DNA of 64,000 nucleotides from Ilex aquifolium (GCA_951799425.1 OX637409.1:15479460-15543459), one strand, 5' to 3'; counted from the first letter of the stretch, positions 45,776 to 56,559 are shown. Made by a program: numbers and translations. The notes: generated by a model not told the origin, from the sequence alone.

Positions 45776-46660
45776 TAACGAGTCCAAATTTGACCGGGCT
45801 GAGCCCAACTTATATGGACCAAAAAAGCCCAAAGGAGAGCCAAAATTACGGCCCTAAATCGATACGAAGTACAAGATCCAAGCCAATGGACCAAGAGGGC
45901 GACCACCCATGAGAGCCACCTTAGCCACGCCCAAGGGGCGCCGCCTAGGAGGTTATCCACGCCCAAGGGGGCGCCTAGGAGGCTGGCCACGCCCAAGTGG
46001 GCGCCTGCCTAGCCTGGCCTCCTCCTCCTCCTTTGTCTCCTCACTCCATGAAGGACCACCTCCAGCTCAAGCCTCACTCCATGAAAGACCACCTCCAACT
46101 CAAGCCTCACTCCATGAAGGACCACCTCCAGCTCAAGCTTAGTCCATCTCAGCACCACCTCCGATGAAATAGGGGCACGAGGGAGAAAATGTCGGGATAC
46201 GCACCGGAGATCAAATCCTACCATACTTGTACTTACCAAAGTGGTAGAATTCTACCATAACTACACTTACCAAAATAGTGGTGACCGCCTCAACTCACCG
46301 CCTTAGTAAACCTATATAATGTAAGCTCTCTCCACTTGGAGAGGCATCTCATGATCTCATAATCTACACACACCACACCTCCTGCACCTCTTCACATTGC
46401 TCTCCCTCTCTCAAGGGTCTGTAACACTCCGGTGACTCTCATTCATTAATAAAGAACTCCGGCCATCGTTGTCATTCCAGAGAGTGGACGTAGGTCATCC
46501 GAGACCGAACCACTATAAATCCCTGTGTTGATTCCCTGTTTATTGTTTTGATTCATTGATTGCCCTTGATTGCCATTAATTACTCGTTAATTGCTCATTA
46601 ATCACACCCGTTGATATTCTTGACTGTTGATCTTGCACCATACCAATTTGTGCATCATCA
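45776..46660 (+). repeat. 5' LTR of the non-autonomous element
   Basis: Holds a 32-bp GC-rich repeat (CCACGCCCAAGGGGGCGCCT type, three copies, 45922-46020) and a 33-bp repeat (ACTCCATGAAGGACCACCTC, three copies, 46052-46140). TATA box CTATATAAT is at 46312-46320 and AATAAA at 46448-46453. It ends TGTGCATCATCA. Confidence 0.92.
46312..46320 (+). promoter_or_regulatory. TATA box of the LTR
   Basis: CTATATAAT lies about 130 bp before the AATAAA signal, defining a short R region. The same pair occurs in the 3' LTR near 48484 and 48620. Confidence 0.6.
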
Positions 46661-46883
46661 GTTTGGCGCCGTCACGCGGCATCCTCTCGTGCCTGCCGCA
46701 CAAACCATTAACTGCTCTTCAGCAGCCTCATGTGTCCGCCTCTCCGCTGCCTGGTCATCAATTACCTCCCTAATCTTCAACGTATCTGTAACACAAGCAG
46801 GGCAAAACAACAGCACCTATAGGCATTCAAAGCCAAAAATATAAAGGAAGAAAGCCAAAGAGGAGTGCGGGACACACCTTGTA

Positions 46884-47120
46884 AGCCTCTGCTACGGCAG
46901 CCATCTCCCGAGACTACACGTAGCTCGGCCTCTACGACTCTGCTCTCGTGCACGTAGTCACCAAGTAAGCCTCTGCTACGGCAGCCATCACCCGAGACTA
47001 TACGTAGCTCGGTCTATGACTCTGCTCTCGCGCAAGTAGTCACCTTGAAAGCCTCTGCTTAGGCAGCCATCTCCCGAGACTATACGTAGCTCGGCCTATG
47101 ATCATGCGGCTCTCTCATGG
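46884..47120 (+). repeat. 84-bp tandem repeat, three copies
   Basis: Units start at 46884, 46968 and 47050 with AGCCTCTGCTACGGCAGCCA and include CCCGAGACTATACGTAGCTC. Copies differ by a few bases. Function unknown. Confidence 0.88.
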
Positions 47121-47314
47121 GACGTCCACAGCTCTAACTTTGCTCTCATGCAAACAACCTGCCTCTCTCTCTAGGTAATCATGTTAGATATTTTAATGTT
47201 GAGATAACATTGTCTTTTCCAGGCACACTTTTGAAACTCAAGTCATCTACACTGGAGTCCCAACTCCGACAATAGTACAAAGACACACATAACGGAGGAG
47301 TGGGGGCAAGACTC

Positions 47315-47490
47315 ATGGTGTCACTCAAGGCGCCCTGCCAACCTCATGGCGTCGCCCAAGGCGCCTACCCCAGCCTCATGGCGTCACTCAAGGCACCAGA
47401 CCAACCTCTTGGCGTCACCAAAAGCGCCTACCCCATCCTCATGGTGTCGCTCAAGGCACCCTGCCAACCTCTTGGTGTCGCCCAAAAACT
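47315..47490 (+). repeat. About 31-bp tandem repeat, five to six copies
   Basis: Unit CCTCATGGCGTCGCCCAAGG plus CGCCTACCCCA or CACCCTGCCAA, alternating. It makes chance ORFs in several frames. Confidence 0.8.
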
Positions 47491-47522
47491 GTTTGGTGCA
47501 ACACTCAAGCCACCAGCACAAA

Positions 47523-47760
47523 GCAAGAAAAAAAAAAAAAAAAGAGGTGAAGACTAGCCCACGCCCAAGCCAGGGGAAGAAAAAAAAAAAAAAAAAAAAG
47601 AGGTGAAGACTAGCCCACGCCCAAGTCAGAAAAAAAAAAAAAAAAAAAAGAAGAAGGTGAAGACTAGCCCACGGCAAAGTCAGGGGAGAAAAAAAAAAAA
47701 AAAAAAGTCAAAGATGGTGGGCGCACAAGCCAAAAAAAAAAAAAAAAAAAAGTAAAGAAG
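47523..47760 (+). repeat. A-run minisatellite, four units
   Basis: Units of about 55-60 bp combine an A run of 14-20 with GGTGAAGACTAGCCCACGCC. A runs at 47527, 47580, 47629, 47686 and 47732. It could cause sequencing or copy-number instability. Confidence 0.85.
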
Positions 47761-47947
47761 TCAACAATGGTGGGCTATGAAAAATATATATATAATTTAT
47801 CTGATATCAAAAATTTCAATGAGTTCCCGAGAATAAAAAGAAACCGTGGGAAGCAAGAAAATTTCGACTCACCTAAAAGAAGACGGAGTACATGCCCACA
47901 ACCTCTTCCTCCCACAGAAGTCAGAAGCTTGGAGCATGGGGGACAAA

Positions 47948-48832
47948 TGACGAGTCCAAATTTGACCGGGCTGAGCCCAACTTATATGGACCAAAAAAGC
48001 CCAAAGGAGAGCCCAAATTACGGCCCTAAATCGATACGAAGTACAAGATCCAAGCCGATGGACCAAGAGGGCGACCACCCATGAGAGCCACCTTAGCCAC
48101 GCCCAAGGGGCGCCGCCTAGGAGGTTGTCCACGCCCAAGGGGGCGCCTAGGAGGCTAGCCACGCCCAAGTGGGCGCCTGCCTAGCCTGGCCTCCTCCTCC
48201 TCCTTTGTCTCCTCACTCCATGAAGGACTACCTCCAGCTCAAGCCTCACTCCATGAAGGACCACCTCCAACTCAAGCCTCACTCCATGAAGGACCACCTC
48301 CAGCTCAAGCTTAGTCCATCTCAGCACCACCTCCGATGAAATAGGGGCACGAGGGAGAAAATGTCGGGATACGCACCGGAGATCAAATCCTACCATACTT
48401 GTACTTACCAAAGTGGTAGAATCCTACCATAACTACACTTACCAAAATAGTGGTGACCGCCTCAACTCACCGCCTTAGTAAACCTATATAATGTAAGCTC
48501 TCTCCACTTGGAGAGGCATCTCATGATCTCATAATCTACACACACCACACCTCCTGCACCTCTTCACATTGTTCTCCCTCTCTCAAGGCTCTGTAACACT
48601 CCGGTGACTCTCATTCATTAATAAAGAACTCCGGCCATCGTTGTCATTCCAGAGAGTGGACGTAGGTCATCCGAGACCGAACCACTATAAATCCCTGTGT
48701 TGATTCCCTGTTTATTGTTTTGATTCATTGATTGCCCTTGATTGCCATTAATTACTCGTTAATTGCTCATTAATCACACCCGTTGATATTCTTGACTGTT
48801 GATCTTGCACCATACCAATTTGTGCATCATCA
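47948..48832 (+). repeat. 3' LTR of the non-autonomous element
   Basis: Starts TGACGAGTCC and ends TGTGCATCATCA, same length as the 5' LTR. Confidence 0.92.
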
Positions 48833-48837
48833 ATTAC

Positions 48838-49404
48838 CTTAATGGAAGATGAATTTTATCAAGGTAAAAATTCCCTCTAGTCTATGTAACTTTGTCTCTA
48901 CCACTTTATATTGGTAGAGAACACTTCAAATACAATCTGTCTAAAACTTAAAGAGAGCCCAGCCCTTTGTACCAAATAAATTCATCTCCTTCTAGCCTAA
49001 AATCTATTTTTTTCTGCAGGCATTTGCCTATAGGTTCAAGCGTTCTTAAATAAATTTTTTAAAATTTTTTGATCATGCCTTGTCCATAGAGTTTGCGCTT
49101 ATAACGAGCTTTAGGAGAGGTAAATCAATTGATTCCCAAATGTTGAACCAATTTTCACATAACATCCAATTAATGTTCTGCTTCTTGAACAGCTTTTGCA
49201 TATTAACACTAATGCATGGCTATAATAGAGTCTTTTTTTTTTTTTCAATTATTTAAGGTAATTATGTTGCTCTTATTGAAATTCTAAATAGATGTACTCT
49301 TCTTTAACAATACCATTTCTAGGATTGAATAAACTGAATTCAGTTGAGCTCCTTCATCTTCATCATGAGACCTCAAGTGCTTATTGGCCTGATCAAGCAG
49401 TATA
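48838..49404. other. 3' flank of UGT copy 2
   Basis: No gene seen. About 50 bp at 48985-49033 (GGCATTTGCCTA at the end) match 18975-19030 downstream of copy 1, so the duplication unit extended at least 400 bp past the stop codon. Confidence 0.55.
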
Positions 49405-51136
49405 TCAGAATGATAGGATGAATTCTTGTAAGTTATGCAAGGAACTATATGAAGAACCTCCTTTCTGCACACAAGCATCAATCTTGTCCTTCATATCAAT
49501 TGCTCTTTGCCTCATTTCATCCCCTTCTTTATCCACCATAAGTCTTCTTATACCTCTCTCGATATCCCCCCTCTCCGAATCATTCTCCAATTCTAGGCCT
49601 ACCTTCCATATGTAACTCAGGTACCTTGCATTCACTTTTTGGTCTGCAAAACAGGGCTTACATATCATAGGAACCCCCTCAGAAATACTTTCCAAGGTTG
49701 AATTCCAACCACAGTGGCTCCAAAACCCTCCCACTGCACCATGTGCCAACACCTCCTTTTGGGGTGCCCATTTAACTATACAACCTCTTTCTCCAATTTT
49801 TTCTTCAAAACCTTCCAGCAGGAGCTCAGTAAGTTCTGAGCCACGAACTGAGCCAGGTAGAATCACCCACAAGAAAGGTTGGCCACTGTTGACTAGACCC
49901 CAAGCCATTTCGGTTAGATCTTTCTTGTCCATGATTGTCAAGCTACCGAAGCTTACATAGATAACTGATCGAGGAGCTTGCTTGTCAAGCCATTCAATGC
50001 AATTGGTGTCCTCTTTTAAAAAGCTAGTGGATGAGGCTGAAGCCAATTTGTGCAAAGGGCCTATCGAAAAGAATGGAGCTTGATAATGTTGTTGGAGCTT
50101 TGACACCGCTGAATGCTCAAGGTAGTCCACTGTGTTGCAAATTATGGCCGAAGAAGTTGTTAAATTGCTGAGAAGTTGAATCAGTTTTACTGAATCTTCA
50201 GAGGTTCCAAAACGAGACAAGGGTAAATCCTTAAACCTGAGAGGATGAAGTCCTGGCACCAGGTCTTGTGCCTTAGAATCTGCACTACCATGTGATAGCA
50301 CCAACTATAAGTAAAATTTTAACTGTAATTATGTAGATAGATAATGTGTGAAGTGAGATTTTGATGCTGTGGATGCATTATAGCCCCTTCTGTTGGGAAA
50401 GGAATTGGTATTAGTTAAGGGGATTCTGAACTGATCAGCTCCAACTCAATACTCAAACTAAGGACTTTATTCTATTATATCACCCACTCATTCGACAAAT
50501 AATCCCATATAAAATGGTCAATTCTATAATATCTAAGTATACAATTCTACCCTATCTTTAAGCTCCAGGACTCACAAGGGTTAAATAATTCTTGTCACTC
50601 TGCTCTAGTTTGGTGAAATATTGATTGCCTTATTATTCTTCTTTTACCAAACAATTTACTCAGCATTTGTAAGCCATTCAGCAACATTCATCATTATCTA
50701 ATTTAGTGCAACATTCACAAAATCTAAGATAAAACAGTAATTATTCCCCTTGCTTGATCAAATTCAGTTATCATTATCTAAATTAGTGCACCATTCCCCT
50801 GAAAGTTCAGAGACTTTCTTTTTTCCTATATTTTGTTATTAGCATGAATAGTGTTTTAATCAGCAATATGTTTCTTTATATTGTTAATGGCTAATAATGA
50901 ATCCAATGGCTTCTTGAATGAGGTCTCATGTTCAGTTAAGTTGTCCGAGATCGGTAGGAAGATGAATTCAGGATGGTTTGAAGGATTAGGAGAATTGAAT
51001 TCTGTGTGGGCGACGACGATGGAGAAACCCCTGGAGTGAAGTATGGTACCCAATTGAAGCATCGAAGTCATGTGCCCTTGCAATGGAGTCGGGACTAACA
51101 CCACCACTCGTCCATGCCTTTGTGTTTCTTGATTCT

Positions 51137-51143
<7 letters not shown>
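49405..51143 (-). pseudogene. UDP-glycosyltransferase (UGT76-like), copy 2, truncated
   Basis: Exon 2 (50279-49405, acceptor GTGCAG) is open throughout. It encodes the UDP-sugar-binding half with [15 protein letters not shown] and a complete 44-residue PSPG box opening [10 protein letters not shown], through [10 protein letters not shown], to CFADQ. Exon 1 is only partial: from the leader at about 51143 it reads [31 protein letters not shown] (catalytic His present) and [13 protein letters not shown]. It loses similarity near 50885, about 70 codons short of the exon-1 end, so the acceptor-binding region and Asp partner are missing. The usual start ATG is ATA here. An upstream ATG (51266) is in frame only through a (CT)n/(CA)n leader. 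It is probably non-functional; transcription of exon 2 is possible. Confidence 0.85.
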
Positions 51144-51208
<65 letters not shown>

Positions 51209-51209
51209 G
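51141..51209 (+). repeat. (CT)n(CA)n microsatellite in UGT copy 2 leader
   Basis: About 25 CT units followed by about 10 CA units. On the coding strand this is a GT-GA run that reads as Cys/Val then Arg/Glu repeats. It corresponds in position to the (CT)n leader of copy 3. Confidence 0.9.
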
Positions 51210-51340
51210 ACACAGGTGTGCAGAATACAAAATCAGGAAGTGTATCAAATTGACACCTGATATCACTCAGGAGAACTCACAACTCTTAAATGTTTGAGCT
51301 CTCAATTTTTCTGATGCTTAACTTCTGCTAGGACCTCCCT

Positions 51341-51347
51341 TTATATA
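51341..51347 (-). promoter_or_regulatory. TATA box of UGT copy 2
   Basis: TATATAA on the minus strand, about 130 bp upstream of the microsatellite leader. This matches the layout of copy 3. Confidence 0.5.
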
Positions 51348-51478
51348 AGAAATTGAGAGAGGAAATGGACAAATCTTCATATCAGTGCAAATCTATGCCT
51401 GAATTGCGCATCTACGCCTGAGCCAATTTTTCTTGCGTAGCCCATATGTAACTGACCTATGCCCAACACCTATACTAA

Positions 51479-52693
51479 GGGTGCGTTTGGTAACGTTTTT
51501 GTTTTTATGTTTTTTTTATAAAAAAAAATGAAACAAAATTTTGTTTTTTTTGTGATAAAAATTAAAAATATAAAACATGTTTGGTAGTCATTTATATTTA
51601 AAAATTTATACAAACAAAAATAAAAAATATGTTTGGTATTATTCCAAAAATTTACCACCCAACACCTCCGCCAACCACCAACAGCCAACCACCAGCCACC
51701 CACCACCACCGAAAATCAGCCACCCAACCACCACCGAAAACCAGCCACCCACTGAAATCCACCCCCAATCGGCTGAAACCCACAGCCACCCAACCCACGC
51801 CCACCCCCACCCCCATCCCCGAAACCCACAACCACCCAACCCACCCCCACCCCCAACCCCGAAACCCACAACCACCCAACCCACCCCCAACCTCGAAACC
51901 CACAGCCACCCACCACCACCCCCATCCCCGAAACCCACAACCACCCAACCCACCCCCACCCCCAACCCCGAAACCCACAACCACCCAACCTCGAAACCCA
52001 CAGCCACCCACCACCACCCCATCCCCGAAAACCAGCCACCCACCACCACCGAAAACCAACCACCCCCGAAACCCACAGCCACCCAACCCCACCCCATCCC
52101 CGAAATCCACAGCCATCCAACCCATCCCCATCCCCGAAAACCCACCACCACCAACCAACCCACCACCACCCAAACCCACCACCACCACCAACCAACCCCA
52201 CCACCACTAGCGAAACCCACCACCACTCCTCAAAATCCATGACCACCACTAAAATAAAGAAGGTTGAGAGAGAGAGTGAGAGCGACAGAGGGAGAAGGGG
52301 GGAGATGGCGTCTGGATTCCTTCGTGTGGCTTCGGCTTCTCGTTGGCTTCTCGTCGTCTTCGATCTTCCTTAGCAGAGAGAGAGATAGAGAGACAACATA
52401 GATCTGAGAGGTGAAAGAGAGATGCCTCTTTATATACTCATGAAAAACATTCATATTTTGTTGCTAAGGAAGATCGAAGTCCAGACCTCATTAAATGGAC
52501 TCGCGCGTGTTTATTTTTTTGATGTTTTCAAAAGCATCATTTTGGATGTTTCTACATTTGAGCCTTGTTTTTGAAATAGAGCAATTAAAAAAAAAATAAA
52601 AACATTAACCAAACATGTTTTTATTTTTTTTTGGGCCAGAAAATGAAAACAAAAACAAAAAAAAACGAAAACATTAGGTTACCAAACGGGGCC
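51479..52693. mobile_element. PIF/Harbinger-like element, 1215 bp
   Basis: Ends GGGTGCGTTTGGTAACG and GTTACCAAACGGGGCC are inverted repeats. Both flanks are TAA (51476-51478 and 52694-52696), the 3-bp duplication typical of PIF/Harbinger. Subterminal A/T-rich stretches repeat TGTTTGGT. No transposase is present. The middle (51655-52240) is C-rich tandem repeat, and 52250-52480 looks like a captured gene 5' end. That part has a minus-strand TATATAAAG, a plus-strand ATGGCGTCTGG with a 22-codon frame (52305-52373), and an 18-bp perfect inverted repeat CTTCGATCTTCCTTAGCA at 52356 and 52462. Confidence 0.75.
51655..52240 (+). repeat. CCACC/CCCCGAAACC tandem repeat
   Basis: Short units built from CCGAAACCCACAACCACCCA, with 36-60 bp higher-order periods. 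The lack of T-containing stops leaves five long overlapping frames (Pro/Thr-rich on the plus strand, Gly/Trp/Val-rich on the minus). None is credible as a gene. Confidence 0.85.
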
Positions 52694-52696
52694 TAA

Positions 52697-53031
52697 TTTT
52701 GTCAAAATGATGGGGCCCCCTATGTCCATGCAGCAGCCTTGTCATGACTTCCTTGCCAAAAGGTTCTGGCCACATTAAATTCTGTGTAAGGCCACAAAGT
52801 CAACAGATGACATGGTATCATCAACCAATAATAAAACTTCAAGTGGGTAAGGTGACTCCCACTTGGATTTATAGGGAGGAAGAGTGAAGAGTGAAGAGTT
52901 ATTTACTTACATGACAAATTGGTTATTAATTTTTGTAGAGTCTATTTGCTTATTTGTTTTAATATTATTAGTAGATGATACCATATTACATTGACATGTG
53001 ATATCATTGTTATAATGAATATTTTCTCGAT
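52697..53031. other. Intergenic DNA
   Basis: No feature recognised between the two DNA transposons. Confidence 0.5.
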
Positions 53032-53829
53032 CCCCCTGTTTGGTACGAGGAAAAATAGGGAGAATAAAAAATGGAGGAAGGAAAGTAGGAGAGAAGAAGT
53101 TGTTTTCCATTGTTTGGTTTGGAAGGAAAATGGGAGGGAATGGAAAGTGGAGGGGAGATAGATTCCCTGGCGGCCGCCAAAAATTTTCGCCCAATTTTTG
53201 GGCGAAAAATGGACTGAAAAGTGGAGGGAATATGGCTTTTTTTGAGAATTGACTATTTTACCCACCACTCTCTGTTTCAATAGAACCACCAGCAAGCCAA
53301 GCCATTGTTGCCTCCACCAATGATTCAAGAGAGAGAACCAGATCCTTTCTTTGTCAAGAGAGAAAGAGAGAGAGGGAGGAGATGGGCATACCTCAACCTA
53401 GTGGGTTCGATGGGTCAAGAACGGCGTTGAATGACTTAGTTGTCGCCGACGATGATGAGGGTCTAGTACTCGACTTTTGATCTTCTTCGTAATCGAAGAG
53501 TATCGCCATGAGTGGAAGGGGGGAAGAGCTCGATGGGTGGTGGTAGGCAAGGGGAGAAAGATGGGAGTGGAGGTGGTGGTGGGAGAGATAGGGTGGTGAG
53601 TTATGGTGGTGGGTTTAATGGTGGTGGTGAGATGTATGGTGGGATGCAGATGTATAGTTCTGGTGGTTGGGCAGACGTATGGTTCTGGGTTTGATATATC
53701 TGATAAACAAAGGGAGGGAGAATTACACTCAGACCCCTTGAGATTTGTCACTTAATTACTCAGACCCTTGATATTTGAAATATTACATTCAGACCCCCCT
53801 AAGGTTTGTACGCACGTAACAGTTAGACC

Positions 53830-55984
53830 CAATGTTTTCAGAACCGGACCGGTCATCGAACCGCTAAGGGGACCGGGTCAATGGTTCACTGGTTCAACCG
53901 TTGGATCAATTGGTCGGACCAGTCATATAATAAAAAAATAAAAAATATATATATAATAATTATAAAACATAATAATTTAGCTAAAAAATGTTTAAAAGGC
54001 ATATAATTTGTCATAAAATTTATGAAGTTAAGTAAAAAAAATGCCAAATATCAAAATCAAATGATGTTTACAGTATCAATTCATGGCATACCCAGCAATG
54101 TGCAAAATAAACACCAAATAATTAAACAAACAACATCAGAAGGTCATCCAACATAAATCTGGACTGGAGTAAGCATGGGTCCGACTCCTATTACGTTGTA
54201 CTTCAGCTATGGAATTGTACAATAACCCATAGACAGTGGAAAAGGATCTAAGTTCACAATTGCTCACCAATTGATTCCAAATTTCGCAAAGGTATTTAGC
54301 TTCATACATACACCCATTTACTGAATGCAAAGATGCACCAAGGGTTCAAGCATGATTCGAAAAGAAATTCACGGAATCAGTTAATATAGAGTATTGAGGC
54401 ACTCTAATAACCAGTAAGTTATATCCTATGGAATTGTCATTCTGAATAATTGAATGGGAAAATACATATACCCATTAACTTTCCCTTGACCCACCTTAAC
54501 GAGGACGCCTGAGTTGTATACTAATAGGAGAAAGGAGGAAAAGACTGAGTAGAAATCTGGACTGGAGTAATAGAAGAGCAGCACTGTCGCCTGAGCAGAA
54601 ATTTGTGGATGCCTGAGCAGAAATCGATGGTCGTCGAACCCGCCTGAGCAGTGAGCAACACTGATTGCTGCCTCCCTTTAGCTGGTGAGACGAAGGTGAG
54701 CAAGCACGGGTCTTCTCGTTCTCTGCCTTCTTCGATTTTGGGCAAAATCAAATGGTCAAACCCAAATAAAAAAGGGACAATTACACCCAGACCCTTTGAC
54801 ATTTGTCATTTAATCACTCAGACCTCCTGAGGTTTGAAATATTACACACAGACCCCATAAGGTTTATACGTGCGTAACACTTAGGCCCATGCTGTAAATA
54901 TATCGGTTAATAAATTACACCTAGAACCCCTTGAAGTTTGTAAGCATATAATACTTAGACTTCTTAAATTTAAAATGTTATACTTAGACCAAAAATACTC
55001 TAATCCAAGATAGAATATCAAATATTTTAAATTTTACAACCAAAATTCATGTTCTATTGTATCATTTATTGAAATAAAATGAAAAATAAAAATTCAATTT
55101 TTTCTTAAAAAGTTGTAATTAGTATACATTATACTATCTATTGAAATAAAACTAAAAAATCAAATAAGGGGTCTAAGTCATTCTTAATAGAACATGAATT
55201 TTACAACCAAAATTCATGTTATATTATATCATTTATTTAAATAAAATCAAAAATAAAAATCTAATTTTTTAAAAAAAAAATATAGTTAGTATACAATTAT
55301 AATATCTATTAGAATAAAACTAAAAAATTAAACAAGATGTCAAATTGTAATGAACACAATTTCTTTTAGCTTCAATTGAGATAGTTTGGTATTTTAATTT
55401 GGTTGTTTAAACGACCAAATTAAATTCCAATAGACAATATAATTGTATATTAATTACGATTTTTTAAGAAAAATTTGGAATTTTTATTTTATTTTATTTC
55501 ATTAAATGATACAATAGAACATGGATTTTAATTGTAAAATTTAAAATATTTGATATTATGTCTTTGATTAAAGTATTTTTGCTCTAAGTATAACATTTTA
55601 AACTTAAGGGGTCTAAGTAATATATGTTTACAAACTTCAGGGGGTCTGAATGTAATTTATTAATGGATATATTTACAGCAGGGGTCTAAGTGTTACGCGC
55701 ATACAAACTTCAGGGGTCTGAGTGTAATACTTCAAATGTCAGGGGGTCTGAGTGATTAAGTGACAAACCTAAGAGGTGTGAGTGTAATTCTCCCAATAAA
55801 AAAAGAACATTTTATGATTTTAAACCGTCCGGTTTGGCGGTTTTCTCCAAAAATCGGCCGGTTTGACGATTTTTATCCGGTTCCTTTCCTTATGCGGTTT
55901 AATTAGTCAACCGGACCGGCTAAGGTCCCGGTTCACAGTTGAACCGGTCTGACCGGCCGGTCCGGTCCGGTTCTGATAACATTG
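53830..55984. mobile_element. Layer 3: hAT-like element, 2155 bp
   Basis: Ends CAATGTTTTCAGAACCGGAC and (reverse of the right end) CAATGTTATCAGAACCGGAC differ at one of 20 positions. The flanks GTTAGACC and CTTAGACC match at 7 of 8, an 8-bp hAT-type duplication. GC-rich CCGGT-containing arms follow both ends. An ORF of 64 codons at 54136-54330 (minus) has no recognisable transposase motif, so the element is non-autonomous. Confidence 0.78.
54774..55795. mobile_element. Layer 4: intact MULE-type hairpin element
   Basis: Ends GGGACAATTACAC and GTGTAATTCTCCC are flanked by AATAAAAAA on both sides, a 9-bp duplication as for Mutator-like elements. Long arms are made of 'TTTAGACCCC' units: CACTCAGACCTCCTGAGG on the left and its reverse GGGTCTGAGTG on the right, extending through TTTACAACCAAAATTCATG. 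The whole element is one long imperfect hairpin with no ORF. Confidence 0.82.
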
Positions 55985-56559
55985 CTTAGACCCCTACTGT
56001 CAATATATCTGTTAATAAATTATACTTAGATCCCCTAAAATTTGTAGGTATATAATATTTAGACCCCCTAAAATTTGTAGGTATATAATACGTATACCCC
56101 TTAAGTTTAAAATATTATACTTAGACAAAAAATATTTGATATTTTAAGTAACACATGAATTTTAATTGTAAAATTTAAAATATTTGATATTTTATCTTTA
56201 ATTGGAGTATTTTTGGTCTAAATATAATATTTTAAACTTAAAAGGTCTAAGTATTATATACTTATAAACTTTAGGGGATCTAAGTATAATTTATTAACTA
56301 ATATATTTATAACAGGGGTTTAAGTGTTACGTGCGTACAAAAATATTTGAGGGTATAATGGTAAATTTGGTATATATATTTTTCCTTTCCATCCACTTTT
56401 CAATCCAACACAAAAGAAAGGAAAATATATTCCTTCAATTTTTCATCCATCATACCAAACATAAATGAGAGAAAATATATTCCTTCCCTCTAGGGGTGGA
56501 AAATCTTTTTCATCTATTTTCCATCCTTCCGACTTTCCATCATTCCTGTCAAACAGACC

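Larger units (their letters stand above)
45776..48832 (+). mobile_element. Non-autonomous LTR retrotransposon, 3057 bp
   Basis: Two 885-bp LTRs (45776-46660 and 47948-48832) are flanked by perfect ATTAC duplications (45771-45775 and 48833-48837). The interior is 1287 bp: primer site GTTTGGCGCCGTCACGCGGC (46661-46680), three sets of tandem repeats, and polypurine tract GCATGGGGGACAAA just before the 3' LTR. No gag or pol is present, so it needs proteins in trans. The LTRs differ at about 10 of 885 positions (about 1.1%): recent insertion. It lies only 656 bp from the 13 kb element. Confidence 0.92.
53716..56340. mobile_element. Layer 2: MULE-type hairpin element, interrupted
   Basis: The left arm starts GGGAGAATTACACTCAGACC and contains GTACGCACGTAACAGTTAGA. 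After the hAT-like insertion it resumes at 55985 (TAGACCCCTACTGTC). The reverse arm AGTGTTACGTGCGTAC ends at 56340, where the outer part is missing. It is the same family as layer 4. No ORF. Confidence 0.75.
53032..56559. mobile_element. Layer 1: outer TIR element enclosing a nest
   Basis: Left end CCCCCTGTTTGGTACGAGG and right end CATTCCTGTCAAACAGACC form an imperfect inverted pair, followed by matching GGA/TCC-rich subterminal DNA (GGAAAATGGGAGGGAATGG against CCATCCACTTTTC-type). The sequence CGAT borders both ends (53028-53031 and 56560-56563). It is likely PIF/Harbinger-like because of the TGTTTGG ends, but the target duplication is not certain. 53260-53710 may be captured leader-like DNA. 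The MULE-type, hAT-like and second MULE-type elements lie inside. Confidence 0.55.

Noticed and set aside
46884-47120. Possible CRISPR-like direct repeats
   Set aside because: Head-to-tail tandem units with no unique spacers, inside a plant LTR element.
49292-49615. Plus-strand ORFs opposite the UGT exons (also 58734-59271 and 19557-20330)
   Set aside because: Antisense shadows of the UGT coding sequence, repeated at the same place in each copy.
51577-52249. Five long overlapping ORFs (Pro/Thr-rich and Gly/Trp-rich)
   Set aside because: They come from stop-free C-rich tandem repeats in a transposon. All frames on both strands are open, with no start context or domain.
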